Origin: JAJCYL01 sp963664285
GTDB lineage: Bacteria > Bacteroidota > Bacteroidia > Cytophagales > Cyclobacteriaceae
NCBI GenBank assembly: GCA_963664285.2
Contig: CAXXNX010000047.1
Coordinates: 186,001 to 250,000, forward strand
Length of the DNA: 64,000 nt
Reading direction: 5' to 3'
The translations under genes were made by a program, and so were the position numbers. Under the pieces are notes generated by a model that was given only the letters and a program-made list of their open reading frames with translations, had not been told where the DNA came from and did not search any database. Shown piece by piece: positions 1 through 9,244 of the stretch; position 1 is the first letter of the stretch; each line of letters begins with the position of its first letter.

Positions 1-711
1 ATAATATCCGTTGGAGAAACCCCTGTTATATGCTGAATAGTACGAATATCGTGGTCCATAATAAGATGGTCTGTAGAAGCTACCATAGTATCCACCGTAA
101 AAGGGATCATAGTAACGAGCCCTATAGGAGAATGGAGAAAAAAATGGATCATAAAAAGGATCGTAATAAGAACCATAATACCCAGGGCTACCATAGCCAA
201 ATGAGAAACTTAAACCTGATCCGAAATAGAATCCAGAACTGTATCCTAAACCAAAATTAAATCTTGGTCTGCCGTAAAAACTACCATAACGATTGTAACT
301 GCAACCAGGAAAACCGGAGTTGTAATAATTGTTAACAATAGGAGCGTTGTCGTAATATCGATCATTGTCATCGAATTGATTATCATTATAATCTTCGGGA
401 AAATACTCCTCATTTTTTTCCTCAATCACTTCTTCCCCTACACCATTGTTATACTTTGACAAGTATTCAGGGTTGATATTTCTGGCTGAATAGCTGGATC
501 CATCATAAGCGTTATTTTGATAGGACTGCAATACTTCTTGGGATTCCGTCTCCTCGTCTATTTTAGCTACCTTTACCTTTTTCTCTTTTCTGTCTTTTGA
601 GGAAAAATACAGGTCGTCATACTCCTGGGCGAACACTCCATATGGAGTAATTAAGAAGGTTACCAGACCCACTGTTAAGGACATTTTCAGAACTTTCTCT
701 AACGCTTTCAT
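1..711 (-). CDS. Secreted Tyr/Gly-rich protein, 3' end outside window
   Basis: An open frame runs from ATG at 711 (an in-frame ATG at 717 is an equally possible start) through the left edge, at least 237 codons, with no stop in the window. The first ~30 residues are a classic signal peptide: KALEKVLK, a hydrophobic stretch, then cleavage after VFAQ. The middle is acidic (EEVIEEKNEEYFPEDYND). The rest is very rich in Tyr, Gly, Ser and Phe, with YGS, YYDP and GFYFGSG repeats. I do not recognise a family. Such low-complexity secreted proteins are common in Cytophagales and may be surface or structural. It is divergent from proS and shares the short intergenic region with it. Confidence 0.75.
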   Translation of the reverse strand, partial: MKALEKVLKMSLTVGLVTFLITPYGVFAQEYDDLYFSSKDRKEKKVKVAKIDEETESQEVLQSYQNNAYDGSSYSARNINPEYLSKYNNGVGEEVIEEKNEEYFPEDYNDNQFDDNDRYYDNAPIVNNYYNSGFPGCSYNRYGSFYGRPRFNFGLGYSSGFYFGSGLSFSFGYGSPGYYGSYYDPFYDPFFSPFSYRARYYDPFYGGYYGSFYRPSYYGPRYSYYSAYNRGFSNGYY

Positions 712-764
712 GGTCATTTCCTTTATGGTTATTCAAGTTACAACAATTAGCAGACATCAGTAAG

Positions 765-790
765 TTTGTATTATCAAAAACTTATATTTG
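765..790 (+). promoter_or_regulatory. Candidate proS promoter
   Basis: A TATATTTG box at 783-790 fits the Bacteroidota -7 consensus TAnnTTTG exactly. A TTTG at 765-768 could be the -33 element, but the 14-nt spacing is shorter than usual. Transcription would begin near 797, which favours translation from ATG 827 rather than the TTG at 788. Confidence 0.35.
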
Positions 791-826
791 CCGCTTTCTG
801 AAAATAATGCAATATCCGTACCAAAA

Positions 827-2305
827 ATGGGAAAAGGGCTAACAAAAAGGAGCGAAGATTATTCACAGTGGTACAATGAGCTGGTAAAAAAGGCTGATCT
901 GGCCGAGAATTCTCCTGTTAGGGGTTGCATGGTCATTAAACCCTATGGATTTGCTATTTGGGAAAAAATGCAAAGAGGTTTGGATGATATGTTCAAGGAC
1001 ACCGGCCATACAAATGCATACTTCCCATTGTTCATACCAAAATCATACCTAAGTAAAGAGGCGGACCACGTAGAGGGTTTTGCCAAAGAGTGTGCTGTGG
1101 TTACACACTATCGTCTAAAGTATGATGAAAGTGGAAAAGGGCTGATTGTGGATCCTGATGCGAAGCTTGAGGAAGAACTGATAATACGTCCCACCAGTGA
1201 AACCATCATATGGAACACTTACAAAAACTGGATACAGTCTTACCGTGATTTACCAATCCTGTTGAACCAGTGGGTAAATGTGGTGAGGTGGGAGATGAGG
1301 ACCAGGTTATTTTTACGCACTACAGAATTCCTATGGCAGGAAGGTCATACCGCTCATGCTACAAAGAAGGAAGCGGAAGAAGAAACCAATCTGATGTTGA
1401 ATATTTATGCTGACTTCGTTGAAAGTTTTATGGCCGTTCCAGTCATCAAAGGAATTAAAACCGAAAGTGAACGTTTTGCCGGCGCTGAAAAAACTTACTG
1501 TATTGAAGCGCTGATGCAGGATGGCAAAGCGCTTCAGGCAGGGACATCACATTTCTTGGGTCAAAACTTTGCCAGGGCTTTTGATGTGAAATTTTTAAAT
1601 AAAGAAGGGCAACTTGACCTCGTATGGGGAACTTCCTGGGGAGCCAGCACAAGGCTCATGGGAGCGCTTATCATGACACATTCCGACGATGACGGTTTGG
1701 TACTGCCTCCCAAATTGGCGCCCATCCAGGTGGTGATTGTTCCTATATTTAAAAATGAAGAGCAACAACAAGCAATTGCTGAAAAAGTGGAAGTGCTGGT
1801 AAAAGACTTAAAAAGTGCAGGTGTGTCAGTCAAATTTGACAACCGGGATACCTATAAGCCCGGTTGGAAATTTGCCGAGTACGAGCTTAAGGGTGTCCCA
1901 GTGCGGATTGCAGTGGGCCCTAAAGACCTCGAAAATGGAACTGTAGAAGTAGCTCGCAGGGATACTAAGGAAAAGGAATTCTGCCCTATGGATGATCAAT
2001 TGGTCAAACGCATTACAAACCTATTGGAAGACATACAATCCAATATTTATGAGAAAGCGGGAGAACACCGAGCAAGAAATAGTCGCAAGGTGGACTCCTA
2101 TGATGATTTCAAGGAACTCATAAAAAAAGAGGGTGGCTTCGTATATGCCCATTGGGATGGAACAGCCGAAACTGAAGAGAAGGTCAAGAATGAGACCAAA
2201 GCAACCATCAGGTGTATTCCTTTAAATGGTGATGAGGAGGTTGGTCAATGTATAGTGACAGGTAAGCCATCCCAAAGACGTGTGATATTCGCCAAAGCTT
2301 ATTAG
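827..2305 (+). CDS. proS: Prolyl-tRNA synthetase (archaeal/eukaryotic type)
   Basis: A 492-residue class II aminoacyl-tRNA synthetase that charges tRNA-Pro in the cytoplasm. Visible signatures are RPTSE (motif 2 region), the GTSHFLGQNF block, motif 3 in RLMGALIMTHSDDDG, the anticodon-binding domain (PIQVVIVPIF onward) and a C-terminal extension ending IFAKAY, typical of the short archaeal-type ProS of Bacteroidota. ATG 827 (MGKGLTKRSEDYSQWY) is chosen because family members start there and the putative -7 box overlaps the upstream TTG at 788. The frame is intact. A MITE-like repeat begins one base after the stop. Confidence 0.95.
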   Translation: MGKGLTKRSEDYSQWYNELVKKADLAENSPVRGCMVIKPYGFAIWEKMQRGLDDMFKDTGHTNAYFPLFIPKSYLSKEADHVEGFAKECAVVTHYRLKYDESGKGLIVDPDAKLEEELIIRPTSETIIWNTYKNWIQSYRDLPILLNQWVNVVRWEMRTRLFLRTTEFLWQEGHTAHATKKEAEEETNLMLNIYADFVESFMAVPVIKGIKTESERFAGAEKTYCIEALMQDGKALQAGTSHFLGQNFARAFDVKFLNKEGQLDLVWGTSWGASTRLMGALIMTHSDDDGLVLPPKLAPIQVVIVPIFKNEEQQQAIAEKVEVLVKDLKSAGVSVKFDNRDTYKPGWKFAEYELKGVPVRIAVGPKDLENGTVEVARRDTKEKEFCPMDDQLVKRITNLLEDIQSNIYEKAGEHRARNSRKVDSYDDFKELIKKEGGFVYAHWDGTAETEEKVKNETKATIRCIPLNGDEEVGQCIVTGKPSQRRVIFAKAY

Positions 2306-2306
2306 A

Positions 2307-2577
2307 GGGCACCTCGAAAAACCCTATGTGATTCTCAAAGGGATTTGAAGCTTTAGATTTATTTCTTTTTTTTTAGAATGCATAGCGTAGCTATGTGGAG
2401 AAGAAAAAGGGATGGAGATATGCATCAAATCTTCTCCCAATGGGATGGGCGGAACAGGAGAAGCGCCCACTTTTCGTTAGATAACCTTCACCATAGCTGT
2501 GCTAGGCCGAAGAAAATCAGCCATGATTGAGCCCTTCTCTGATTCGATGAGACCGCATAGGGTTTTTGGAGGTGCCC
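2307..2577. repeat. MITE-like element with 22-23 bp terminal inverted repeats
   Basis: The 271-bp block starts GGGCACCTCGAAAAACCC and ends with its near-perfect reverse complement (GGGTTTTTGGAGGTGCCC); one mismatch is seen over about 22 bases. It has no coding capacity. The interior has a T-run and smaller inverted repeats. No clear target duplication is visible. It could be a non-autonomous transposon derivative or a large structured intergenic repeat, and it may also end proS transcription. Confidence 0.6.
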
Positions 2578-2591
2578 TGAAATACGAAAAT

Positions 2592-2608
2592 AATTAGTAA
2601 AACTAATT
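2592..2608. promoter_or_regulatory. Palindrome, candidate operator 1
   Basis: AATTAGT-AAA-ACTAATT is a perfect 7+7 inverted repeat about 45 bp upstream of the small gene that precedes the S24-type regulator. Its half-sites resemble those of the next palindrome. Autoregulation by the regulator is an inference. Confidence 0.35.
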
Positions 2609-2622
2609 TCAGAGGCTCAATA

Positions 2623-2641
2623 ATACTAATATATATAGTAT
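2623..2641. promoter_or_regulatory. Palindrome, candidate operator 2
   Basis: ATACTA-7 nt-TAGTAT inverted repeat ending 9 bp before the ATG at 2651. The shared ACTA/TAGT core with the 2592-2608 palindrome suggests one dimeric binding protein. Confidence 0.35.
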
Positions 2642-2650
2642 ATTGGTGTT

Positions 2651-2959
2651 ATGAAGGCGTTGGTACATAATCCTCAAGTAAAGAGATGGATAGGGCCAAA
2701 TAATGGGTTTAAGCTCAAGCTGATCACAAAAAAACTGAGATCCGGGAAATTTCAGGTCAAGTTCTTTGTGGATATGCCAGGTAAGAGGGCGTTGTATGGC
2801 TATATATTGGCGGAAGACCATGACACCTTAAGAGGGGTGGTTGAAGGCATTATTTCTAAGCTTCATATTGTAAGCTCACATTCAGATTTTAGGCATATGC
2901 ATCTTTACTCTATTCAGCGGGTGAGTAGCAGTGCGATGAAAGACATCATAATCTTTTAG
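2651..2959 (+). CDS. Small conserved-looking protein upstream of S24 regulator
   Basis: A 102-residue basic protein (MKALVHNPQVKRWIGP...). No signal peptide, membrane segment or domain is recognised. It starts at the first ATG after two palindromes and ends 16 bp before the regulator gene, so the two are probably one transcription unit. By position it may be functionally linked to the regulator. No function is claimed. Confidence 0.55.
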   Translation: MKALVHNPQVKRWIGPNNGFKLKLITKKLRSGKFQVKFFVDMPGKRALYGYILAEDHDTLRGVVEGIISKLHIVSSHSDFRHMHLYSIQRVSSSAMKDIIIF

Positions 2960-2975
2960 ACATAAATTTTCTGCT

Positions 2976-3773
2976 ATGGTAGCGATTAATGAAAACATCA
3001 GATTTCTAAGGAAAAAGATGGGTATAACCCAGGGGAAGTTCGCAGAAGCGATTGGCATTAAACGATCATTGGTTGGAGCCTATGAGGAGGGAAGGGCAGA
3101 ACCACGATTAGCTAATTTATCCAGGATGGCTGAAATATTTGAGACATCCGTAGATACCTTGATCAATCAGGATGTGAGTAAGCTCACTGACATGGAGCTA
3201 AAATCAAAAACTCAGTTCAAAATGACTCCTCCGAAAATGAAGATACTTTCTATTACAGTAGATGATAACGATAGAGAGTACATCGACCTGGTACCCCAAA
3301 AAGCAGCTGCTGGTTATTTGAATGGCTACTCAGATCCCGAGTACATTGAAGAATTACCAAAATTTCGATTGCCTCAATTTAAAGGATACGGAACTTACAG
3401 GGCTTTTGAAGTAAGTGGAGATTCTATGTTACCTATTGAACCAGGGACCATAGTTATTGGTCAATATGTGGAGAGTGTGGCTGATATTGTCAGTGGGAAG
3501 ACCTATATCATGGTTACCTCCAGTGAGGGAGTGGTTTATAAACGGGTGTTTAATTACATAGAAGAGAAACAGAAGCTTTTTCTTGTATCAGACAACAAGA
3601 CAATTGCACCTTATGAAATTCATATGGATGATGTGCTGGAAATCTGGGAATCAAAAGCATTCATCAGTACAAAATTTCCTGAACCGGGAGCTGAAGATAA
3701 TTTGACGCTTGAACGATTAGCCACCATCGTCCTTGATTTACAGAAAGAGGTGATTAAATTGAAAGAGGACTAG
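2976..3773 (+). CDS. XRE-type regulator with S24 (LexA-like) peptidase domain
   Basis: A 265-residue protein. Residues ~1-65 form an XRE/HTH_3 DNA-binding domain (IRFLRKKMGITQGKFAEAIG...LVGAYEEGRAEPR). Residues ~95-220 form an S24/LexA-like domain: candidate self-cleavage site in KAAAGYLNG, nucleophile Ser in SGDSM and candidate general-base Lys in VVYKRV. A short coiled C-terminus (LATIVLDLQKEVIKLKED) follows. The usual inference is a repressor that self-cleaves on a stress signal, as in LexA or phage repressors. Its stop codon overlaps that of the convergent FGGY kinase remnant (shared CTAG). Confidence 0.85.
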   Translation: MVAINENIRFLRKKMGITQGKFAEAIGIKRSLVGAYEEGRAEPRLANLSRMAEIFETSVDTLINQDVSKLTDMELKSKTQFKMTPPKMKILSITVDDNDREYIDLVPQKAAAGYLNGYSDPEYIEELPKFRLPQFKGYGTYRAFEVSGDSMLPIEPGTIVIGQYVESVADIVSGKTYIMVTSSEGVVYKRVFNYIEEKQKLFLVSDNKTIAPYEIHMDDVLEIWESKAFISTKFPEPGAEDNLTLERLATIVLDLQKEVIKLKED

Positions 3774-4001
3774 TTGCTTGCTTCTAATAGATCATTGAAC
3801 TTTTGAAACGAGACTGCATAGATGCCATTTCTTTCCCTGTCAGGATAGAAAGTTTTACTGGTTTGGATTAATTCACTTGTTTCAGCATAGCTCTGTATAA
3901 TTCCGGAAGCCTTCATTGCCAAAAACGCTGCTCCCAATGCTGTGTTTTCCCCTGTCTGTAAAATTTGAAGTGGCTTATTAAAAACATCAGCTACCATTTA
4001 A

Positions 4002-5622
4002 CCCGCATTATTCATAGGCCACCAATTTTGGGATTAATAATGGGTTGCTAACTATTTTTGATTGGAGTGTATGTATTAATTTGAAGATCAACCAGGTTTC
4101 TGGATTTCAAAGGACATTAGAGCGTTTTTTTGTTAGAATTTTTCAATTTTCAGTCAAAGCTCTATTGTGTTCTTATGGAAGAACATTTTTTTGATTAAAC
4201 TAAACTGTTTAACTGATCGGTCAGTTCACCGTAAGCAAATCGCCCAGCAGGTATTGATATCTAAAGGCTCTTGAGAATTGTATTGTCAATGATCTTTTCC
4301 TTTCTTTCAGGCACGCCCCAACCTTCATCAGGTAAAGCCGGATATTGTCCACTTGCCATCGTTTAGCAAAGTGGTGTTTTGTTTTGGCAATTAATAATTT
4401 AATCTGCCGGAACATTTCATAACAGAGGGTAGCGATGATTAAACGCATGAAATTGGCCCAGTAGCGATGACAGGAAAGCCGGTCGGAATAAGTCATGTTT
4501 TTGAGTTCCTTTATTCGATTTTCACTGGCATCACCTCGCTTGACATAAAAATCAAAGTAAATCTGTTGAGCGGTCATCGCTTCAAAGTTGCTCACAAAGT
4601 AACGGACATTCATTCCTTTTCCGGTAGACTCCACTTTGGCGTACAGCTTTTCAGAACGATCCCAGCTTTTGGCCTGGTAAGTAAACGGGCCAACAAACTC
4701 TTGATGTTTGATGATTTTTGAAGCATATTCCTTTTTTACTTCAATGATAGTCTGTTTGGTAAAAGTCTTTAAAACTTCATTACTACTAATACCTAAACAA
4801 AATTGAAGGTCAAACTGCTTAGCTATCCGATAAAAAGATGCTCCTGAAAAGCCACTATCCGCTCGAATAAGGATCTTTACTGAGGGCAGTTTTTTTCTGA
4901 TTTTAATGACAATCCTTTTCAATAAGGCCACAAACCATTTGTTGGAGTGACAATTGCCCGGACGTAGTACTGGTAAAATGACCTGACCGGTGTTCCCGTC
5001 CTTAAAGAACAACTCATGGTACATAGTCTGTCCATAATAGCCATTATACAAACTGAGTTGTTGGGATCCATGAGTAGGGTCATCGGTACCATCTACATCA
5101 ATGATGATTTGACCAGTCTTCTCTTTCAACTCCTCTACATAACGGTCTACAAACCATTGACTCATCTGGTAGATCAGACTCCGATCGGCCTTGTTTTCAA
5201 ATCGACTTAAAGTAGGCTGGGAACATAATCCGCTATCTAGTACTTTACGGATCACCGGATCCTCTCGGAGTTTTTGTTCGTCATTGCAATCCTGATAGCC
5301 CTGCATCATTAAAAACACCCGTTGGCGAAGCATTTCTTCATAAGTGTATTCGATAAAAAAGGGGTTTCGATAGTCAGGAATCAGTGCGGCGAAGCTTTTT
5401 AATAGACCAGTCTTTCTCTCTACTTTTTCACTTAACAATATCGCTCCGTCTGAGCTAATCGCTGATGCTGAAAAATCAAATTTAAAAGCTTGTTTTCCTC
5501 GATAAAATACGGTATCTTTTTCCTTATATTCAGGCATAAATTAATTGCTTATTTTGTTGTCTAACTATCTCAATATAAGCAATTTATGCCTGTTTTTTAT
5601 TGTCTACTATGAATTTTTCGGG
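4002..5622 (-). mobile_element. IS1380-family insertion sequence, copy 1
   Basis: The 1621-bp element has imperfect terminal repeats (CCCGCATTATTCATAG / CCCGAAAAATTCATAG) and is flanked by a TTAA duplication (3998-4001, 5623-5626). It encodes one transposase. A hairpin near the 3' end (TGTTCTT-ccat-AAGAACA) may act as terminator. It lies inside the FGGY kinase gene. Confidence 0.95.
4221..5537 (-). CDS. IS1380 transposase
   Basis: A 438-residue DDE transposase. Candidate acidic residues lie in IIDVDGTDD, LIRADSGFSG and ENRIKELK, matching the IS1380/IS4-like fold. The N-terminal part (EYTYEEMLRQRVFLMMQGYQD) carries the family's conserved helix region. The product is essentially identical in most copies of the window, which indicates recent spread. 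The ATG sits in a potential RNA stem (see 6901-6960). Confidence 0.95.
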   Translation of the reverse strand: MPEYKEKDTVFYRGKQAFKFDFSASAISSDGAILLSEKVERKTGLLKSFAALIPDYRNPFFIEYTYEEMLRQRVFLMMQGYQDCNDEQKLREDPVIRKVLDSGLCSQPTLSRFENKADRSLIYQMSQWFVDRYVEELKEKTGQIIIDVDGTDDPTHGSQQLSLYNGYYGQTMYHELFFKDGNTGQVILPVLRPGNCHSNKWFVALLKRIVIKIRKKLPSVKILIRADSGFSGASFYRIAKQFDLQFCLGISSNEVLKTFTKQTIIEVKKEYASKIIKHQEFVGPFTYQAKSWDRSEKLYAKVESTGKGMNVRYFVSNFEAMTAQQIYFDFYVKRGDASENRIKELKNMTYSDRLSCHRYWANFMRLIIATLCYEMFRQIKLLIAKTKHHFAKRWQVDNIRLYLMKVGACLKERKRSLTIQFSRAFRYQYLLGDLLTVN

Positions 5623-6678
5623 TTAAGATTTAGTAACACCCACCACTGGCAATGATTCTATCAAAATCGCCGATAGATTGGCTGATAAGTAAAAGGTTAA
5701 AGCAAATTCCTTCGATGAATGATCTTGCAATATCGTTGCTGGTATGACGATTATCCTGACCGGTTATTAGAGATGACATTCCGGTTTCCCAGAAAGGCGC
5801 TCTTTCCCCAAAAACATAAGGCAAAGTAAGCAGACCATTACTCCCGGGAGGAGCCGATGCTATGTCATATTCTGTAACCTTATATTTTTCCGTTAGCCAC
5901 TGAAACACATTGCCACCATTGTTACTCGCACCACCAGAAATGTAAAGTTTATCGTCTACATAGTAGCAAAAAGCACAGAGTTGTTGATCAACTGCAGGCT
6001 TGCTCATGGTTTTTCTTAAGGCGGCACTATGTCCCAATAGTAAGGGCTACTTGTGTTTGATCAATTACTCCACTTCCCAGGTTGGCCAGGCAACCATCGG
6101 CAGCCCCTAAAATCAATGGAATATCTCTTAGCTCATCCTGGATTATGGGTAACGAATAGGAAGGCTGTCTCAGATCAGATAGCTGTGAGGATTTAATTCC
6201 GGCGGTTCGAAGCGCTTTATCTGACCATCTCTTTTTTGTGAGATTCATCAAGCCGGTGGACGAGGCGATAGATTGATCAACAATAAAATGTCCTGTTAGC
6301 TGATAAATCAGGTATTCTTTTAATGAAATAAACTTATAGGCCCGAACGAAAAGTTCCGGTGAATATTCACGTATCCAAATCAGCTTGCAGAATGGACTCA
6401 TAGGGTGGATTGGTGTACCGGTTTCATGGTGAAGTTGCCTGCCCAACCCAGTTGATTTCAGCGCTTTGGCAATATCTGAACTGCGTAAATCGGACCATAA
6501 TAAGGCATTGGATAGCGGTTTGCCATTAACATCAATGGGAAATATGCTGTGCATAGCTCCACTCAAAACCACACACAAAATGTCAGTTCCTGAGTCAATA
6601 TTCAATTCCCTTATGGTTTGGATGGTACCAGCGATTACTCTTCCGGATTTTGTTCCGAACAATCGGGGGCAGGATTAA

Positions 6679-6865
6679 CCCGAAAAATTCATAGTAGACA
6701 ATAAAAAACAGGCATAAATTGCTTATATTGAGATAGTTAGACAACAAAATAAGCAATTAATTTATGCCTGAATATAAGGAAAAAGATACCGTATTTTATC
6801 GAGGAAAACAAGCTTTTAAATTTGATTTTTCAGCATCAGCGATTAGCTCAGACGGAGCGATATTG
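6679..6865 (+). mobile_element. IS1380 5' remnant (187 bp)
   Basis: This is identical to the first 187 bp of the IS1380 element, including the start of its transposase, and is preceded by TTAA (6675-6678). It stops exactly at the element's internal TTAA, where a complete copy begins. This points to IS insertion into an IS followed by recombination. Confidence 0.9.
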
Positions 6866-6900
6866 TTAACCCGAAAAATTCATAGTAGACAATAAAAAAC

Positions 6901-6960
6901 AGGCATAAATTGCTTATATTGAGATAGTTAGACAACAAAATAAGCAATTAATTTATGCCT
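6901..6960 (+). promoter_or_regulatory. Inverted repeat sequestering the transposase start codon
   Basis: The arm at 6901-6917 (AGGCATAAATTGCTTAT) pairs with 6940-6960 through 17 bp with a 4-nt bulge. The transposase ATG (6955-6957) lies inside the second arm. Read-through RNA from outside the element would hide the start, a mechanism known for IS10 and IS50. The same arrangement is present in the other full IS1380 copies. Confidence 0.6.
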
Positions 6961-8271
6961 GAATATAAGGAAAAAGATACCGTATTTTATCGAGGAAAAC
7001 AAGCTTTTAAATTTGATTTTTCAGCATCAGCGATTAGCTCAGACGGAGCGATATTGTTAAGTGAAAAAGTAGAGAGAAAGACTGGTCTATTAAAAAGCTT
7101 CGCCGCACTGATTCCTGACTATCGAAACCCCTTTTTTATCGAATACACTTATGAAGAAATGCTTCGCCAACGGGTGTTTTTAATGATGCAGGGCTATCAG
7201 GATTGCAATGACGAACAAAAACTCCGAGAGGATCCGGTGATCCGTAAAGTACTAGATAGCGGATTATGTTCCCAGCCTACTTTAAGTCGATTTGAAAACA
7301 AGGCCGATCGGAGTCTGATCTACCAGATGAGTCAATGGTTTGTAGACCGTTATGTAGAGGAGTTGAAAGAGAAGACTGATCAAATCATCATTGATGTAGA
7401 TGGTACCGATGACCCTACTCATGGATCCCAACAACTCAGTTTGTATAATGGCTATTATGGACAGACTATGTACCATGAGTTGTTCTTTAAGGACGGGAAC
7501 ACCGGTCAGGTCATTTTACCAGTACTACGTCCGGGCAATTGTCACTCCAACAAATGGTTTGTGGCCTTATTGAAAAGGATTGTCATTAAAATCAGAAAAA
7601 AACTGCCCTCAGTAAAGATCCTTATTCGAGCGGATAGTGGCTTTTCAGGAGCATCTTTTTATCGGATAGCTAAGCAGTTTGACCTTCAATTTTGTTTAGG
7701 TATTAGTAGTAATGAAGTTTTAAAGACTTTTACCAAACAGACTATCATTGAAGTAAAAAAGGAATATGCTTCAAAAATCATCAAACATCAAGAGTTTGTT
7801 GGCCCGTTTACTTACCAGGCCAAAAGCTGGGATCGTTCTGAAAAGCTGTACGCCAAAGTGGAGTCTACCGGAAAAGGAATGAATGTCCGTTACTTTGTGA
7901 GCAACTTTGAAGCGATGACCGCTCAACAGATTTACTTTGATTTTTATGTCAAGCGAGGTGATGCCAGTGAAAATCGAATAAAGGAACTCAAAAACATGAC
8001 TTATTCCGACCGGCTTTCCTGTCATCGCTACTGGGCCAATTTCATGCGTTTAATCATCGCTACCCTCTGTTATGAAATGTTCCGGCAGATTAAATTATTA
8101 ATTGCCAAAACAAAACACCACTTTGCTAAACGATGGCAAGTGGACAATATCCGGCTTTACCTGATGAAGGTTGGGGCGTGCCTGAAAGAAAGGAAAAGAT
8201 CATTGACAATACAATTCTCAAGAGCCTTTAGATATCAATACCTGCTGGGCGATTTGCTTACGGTGAACTGA
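6955..8271 (+). CDS. IS1380 transposase
   Basis: Intact 438-residue transposase. It differs from the common version at one position seen here (KTDQIIID instead of KTGQIIID), next to the first catalytic Asp block. Confidence 0.95.
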   Translation: MPEYKEKDTVFYRGKQAFKFDFSASAISSDGAILLSEKVERKTGLLKSFAALIPDYRNPFFIEYTYEEMLRQRVFLMMQGYQDCNDEQKLREDPVIRKVLDSGLCSQPTLSRFENKADRSLIYQMSQWFVDRYVEELKEKTDQIIIDVDGTDDPTHGSQQLSLYNGYYGQTMYHELFFKDGNTGQVILPVLRPGNCHSNKWFVALLKRIVIKIRKKLPSVKILIRADSGFSGASFYRIAKQFDLQFCLGISSNEVLKTFTKQTIIEVKKEYASKIIKHQEFVGPFTYQAKSWDRSEKLYAKVESTGKGMNVRYFVSNFEAMTAQQIYFDFYVKRGDASENRIKELKNMTYSDRLSCHRYWANFMRLIIATLCYEMFRQIKLLIAKTKHHFAKRWQVDNIRLYLMKVGACLKERKRSLTIQFSRAFRYQYLLGDLLTVN

Positions 8272-8603
8272 CCGATCAGTTAAACAGTTTAGTTTAATCA
8301 AAAAAATGTTCTTCCATAAGAACACAATAGAGCTTTGACTGAAAATTGAAAAATTCTAACAAAAAAACGCTCTAATGTCCTTTGAAATCCAGAAACCTGG
8401 TTGATCTTCAAATTAATACATACACTCCAATCAAAAATAGTTAGCAACCCATTATTAATCCCAAAATTGGTGGCCTATGAATAATGCGGGTTAAGAGTAG
8501 TTAGGTTATGAGAACTTTCACGGCAACTATTTCCCTTAAGATCAAATAAGATGGATTTTATGTTGGTGGTGCCGAGGTCAATCGCCAGAATGTATTTCAT
8601 TAT

Positions 8604-9200
8604 TTAGTGTATTCTGTCTCCCCTGACATCGATGGTTTTCATAATCTCTGCCTCATCTACTAGAATTTCAACCCATCTTTTCTCCACATAATTCGATGGC
8701 ATGTATTCTTTGGCCAACTCAATAAAGTTTGCATAATGACTTGCCTCTGAGACCATTAATTCGTAGTAAAACTTGCTTAATTCCTCGTTTCCTATGTGTT
8801 GAGACAAGAGTTTGAAGCGTTCACAGCTTCGGGCTTCGATCAATGCATTGATCAGAAGCTTCTCTACCAATTGCTGTTCCCGACTTCCTCCTTTTTTGAT
8901 CTTTTGGTTGAGTGCGATGACGTATTGGTCCTTGCGTTGGTGTCCTAGCTTGTAACCTCTTTTGTTAAGTTGTTCGATTACCCGTTCAAAATGACTCCAT
9001 TCCTCTGCTACAACGGGAGTTAACATTTGTACAAGCTTATCCTTATCAGGGTATTGAACAATGAGTGAAATACAGGATGAAGCTGCTTTTTGCTCACAAT
9101 AAGCGTGGTCAATAAGAATCTCATTAAGTTCTTTGCTGGCAATATCGGCCCATCGGGGATCAGTTGGAAGGTTGAGGCCTAAAAGCGTTTTTTGTCCCAT
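8604..9200 (-). CDS. miaE: tRNA-(ms2io6A37)-hydroxylase-like diiron protein MiaE
   Basis: About 198 residues from ATG 9200 (MGQKTLLGLNLPTDPRW). A TTG at 9233 would add 11 residues but is less likely. MiaE hydroxylates the isopentenyl group of modified A37 in tRNA. Ferritin-like diiron ligands are visible: Glu in DHAYCEQKAA, E-x-x-H in EEWSHFERV, Glu in EARSCERF and E-x-x-H in VSEASHYANF. The intact frame is immediately upstream of the kinase pseudogene, 3 bp apart, so they were probably cotranscribed. Confidence 0.9.
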   Translation of the reverse strand: MGQKTLLGLNLPTDPRWADIASKELNEILIDHAYCEQKAASSCISLIVQYPDKDKLVQMLTPVVAEEWSHFERVIEQLNKRGYKLGHQRKDQYVIALNQKIKKGGSREQQLVEKLLINALIEARSCERFKLLSQHIGNEELSKFYYELMVSEASHYANFIELAKEYMPSNYVEKRWVEILVDEAEIMKTIDVRGDRIH

Positions 9201-9244
9201 TGAAGATAATAAATGCAAGATTGTGAGCCCCAAGGTATAATTTC

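Larger units (their letters stand above)
6870..8490 (+). mobile_element. IS1380-family insertion sequence, copy 2
   Basis: Complete 1621-bp copy flanked by TTAA on both sides (6866-6869, 8491-8494). Together with the 187-bp remnant it forms the second insertion in the FGGY kinase gene. Confidence 0.95.
3770..8600 (-). pseudogene. FGGY-family sugar kinase (gluconokinase-like), broken by two IS1380 insertions
   Basis: The gene starts at ATG 8600 (MKYILAIDLGTTNIKSILFD), 3 bp after the miaE stop, and ends at 3770. Its pieces are 8600-8495, 6674-5627 and 3997-3770. FGGY signatures include the N-terminal phosphate loop DLGTTN, the gluconokinase-like LSGAMHS and TGTPIHPMSP blocks, ASGG and a C-terminal GENTALGAAFLAM helix. 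IS1380 copies lie between the pieces with TTAA duplications. There are also frameshifts near 6620 (after SEQNPEE), near 6030 (LTIGT / SAALRKTM) and near 5640 (ASGG). The gene is certainly inactive. Gluconate is the best guess for the former substrate. Confidence 0.85.

Noticed and set aside
30..260. Plus-strand 76-codon frame at the left edge
   Set aside because: It is the complement of the Tyr/Gly-rich secreted protein on the minus strand; composition is an antisense artefact.
4467..5210. Short frames opposite every IS1380 transposase (starting MTGKPVGISH and MVHSLSIIAI)
   Set aside because: They recur only because the IS recurs; no independent coding evidence.
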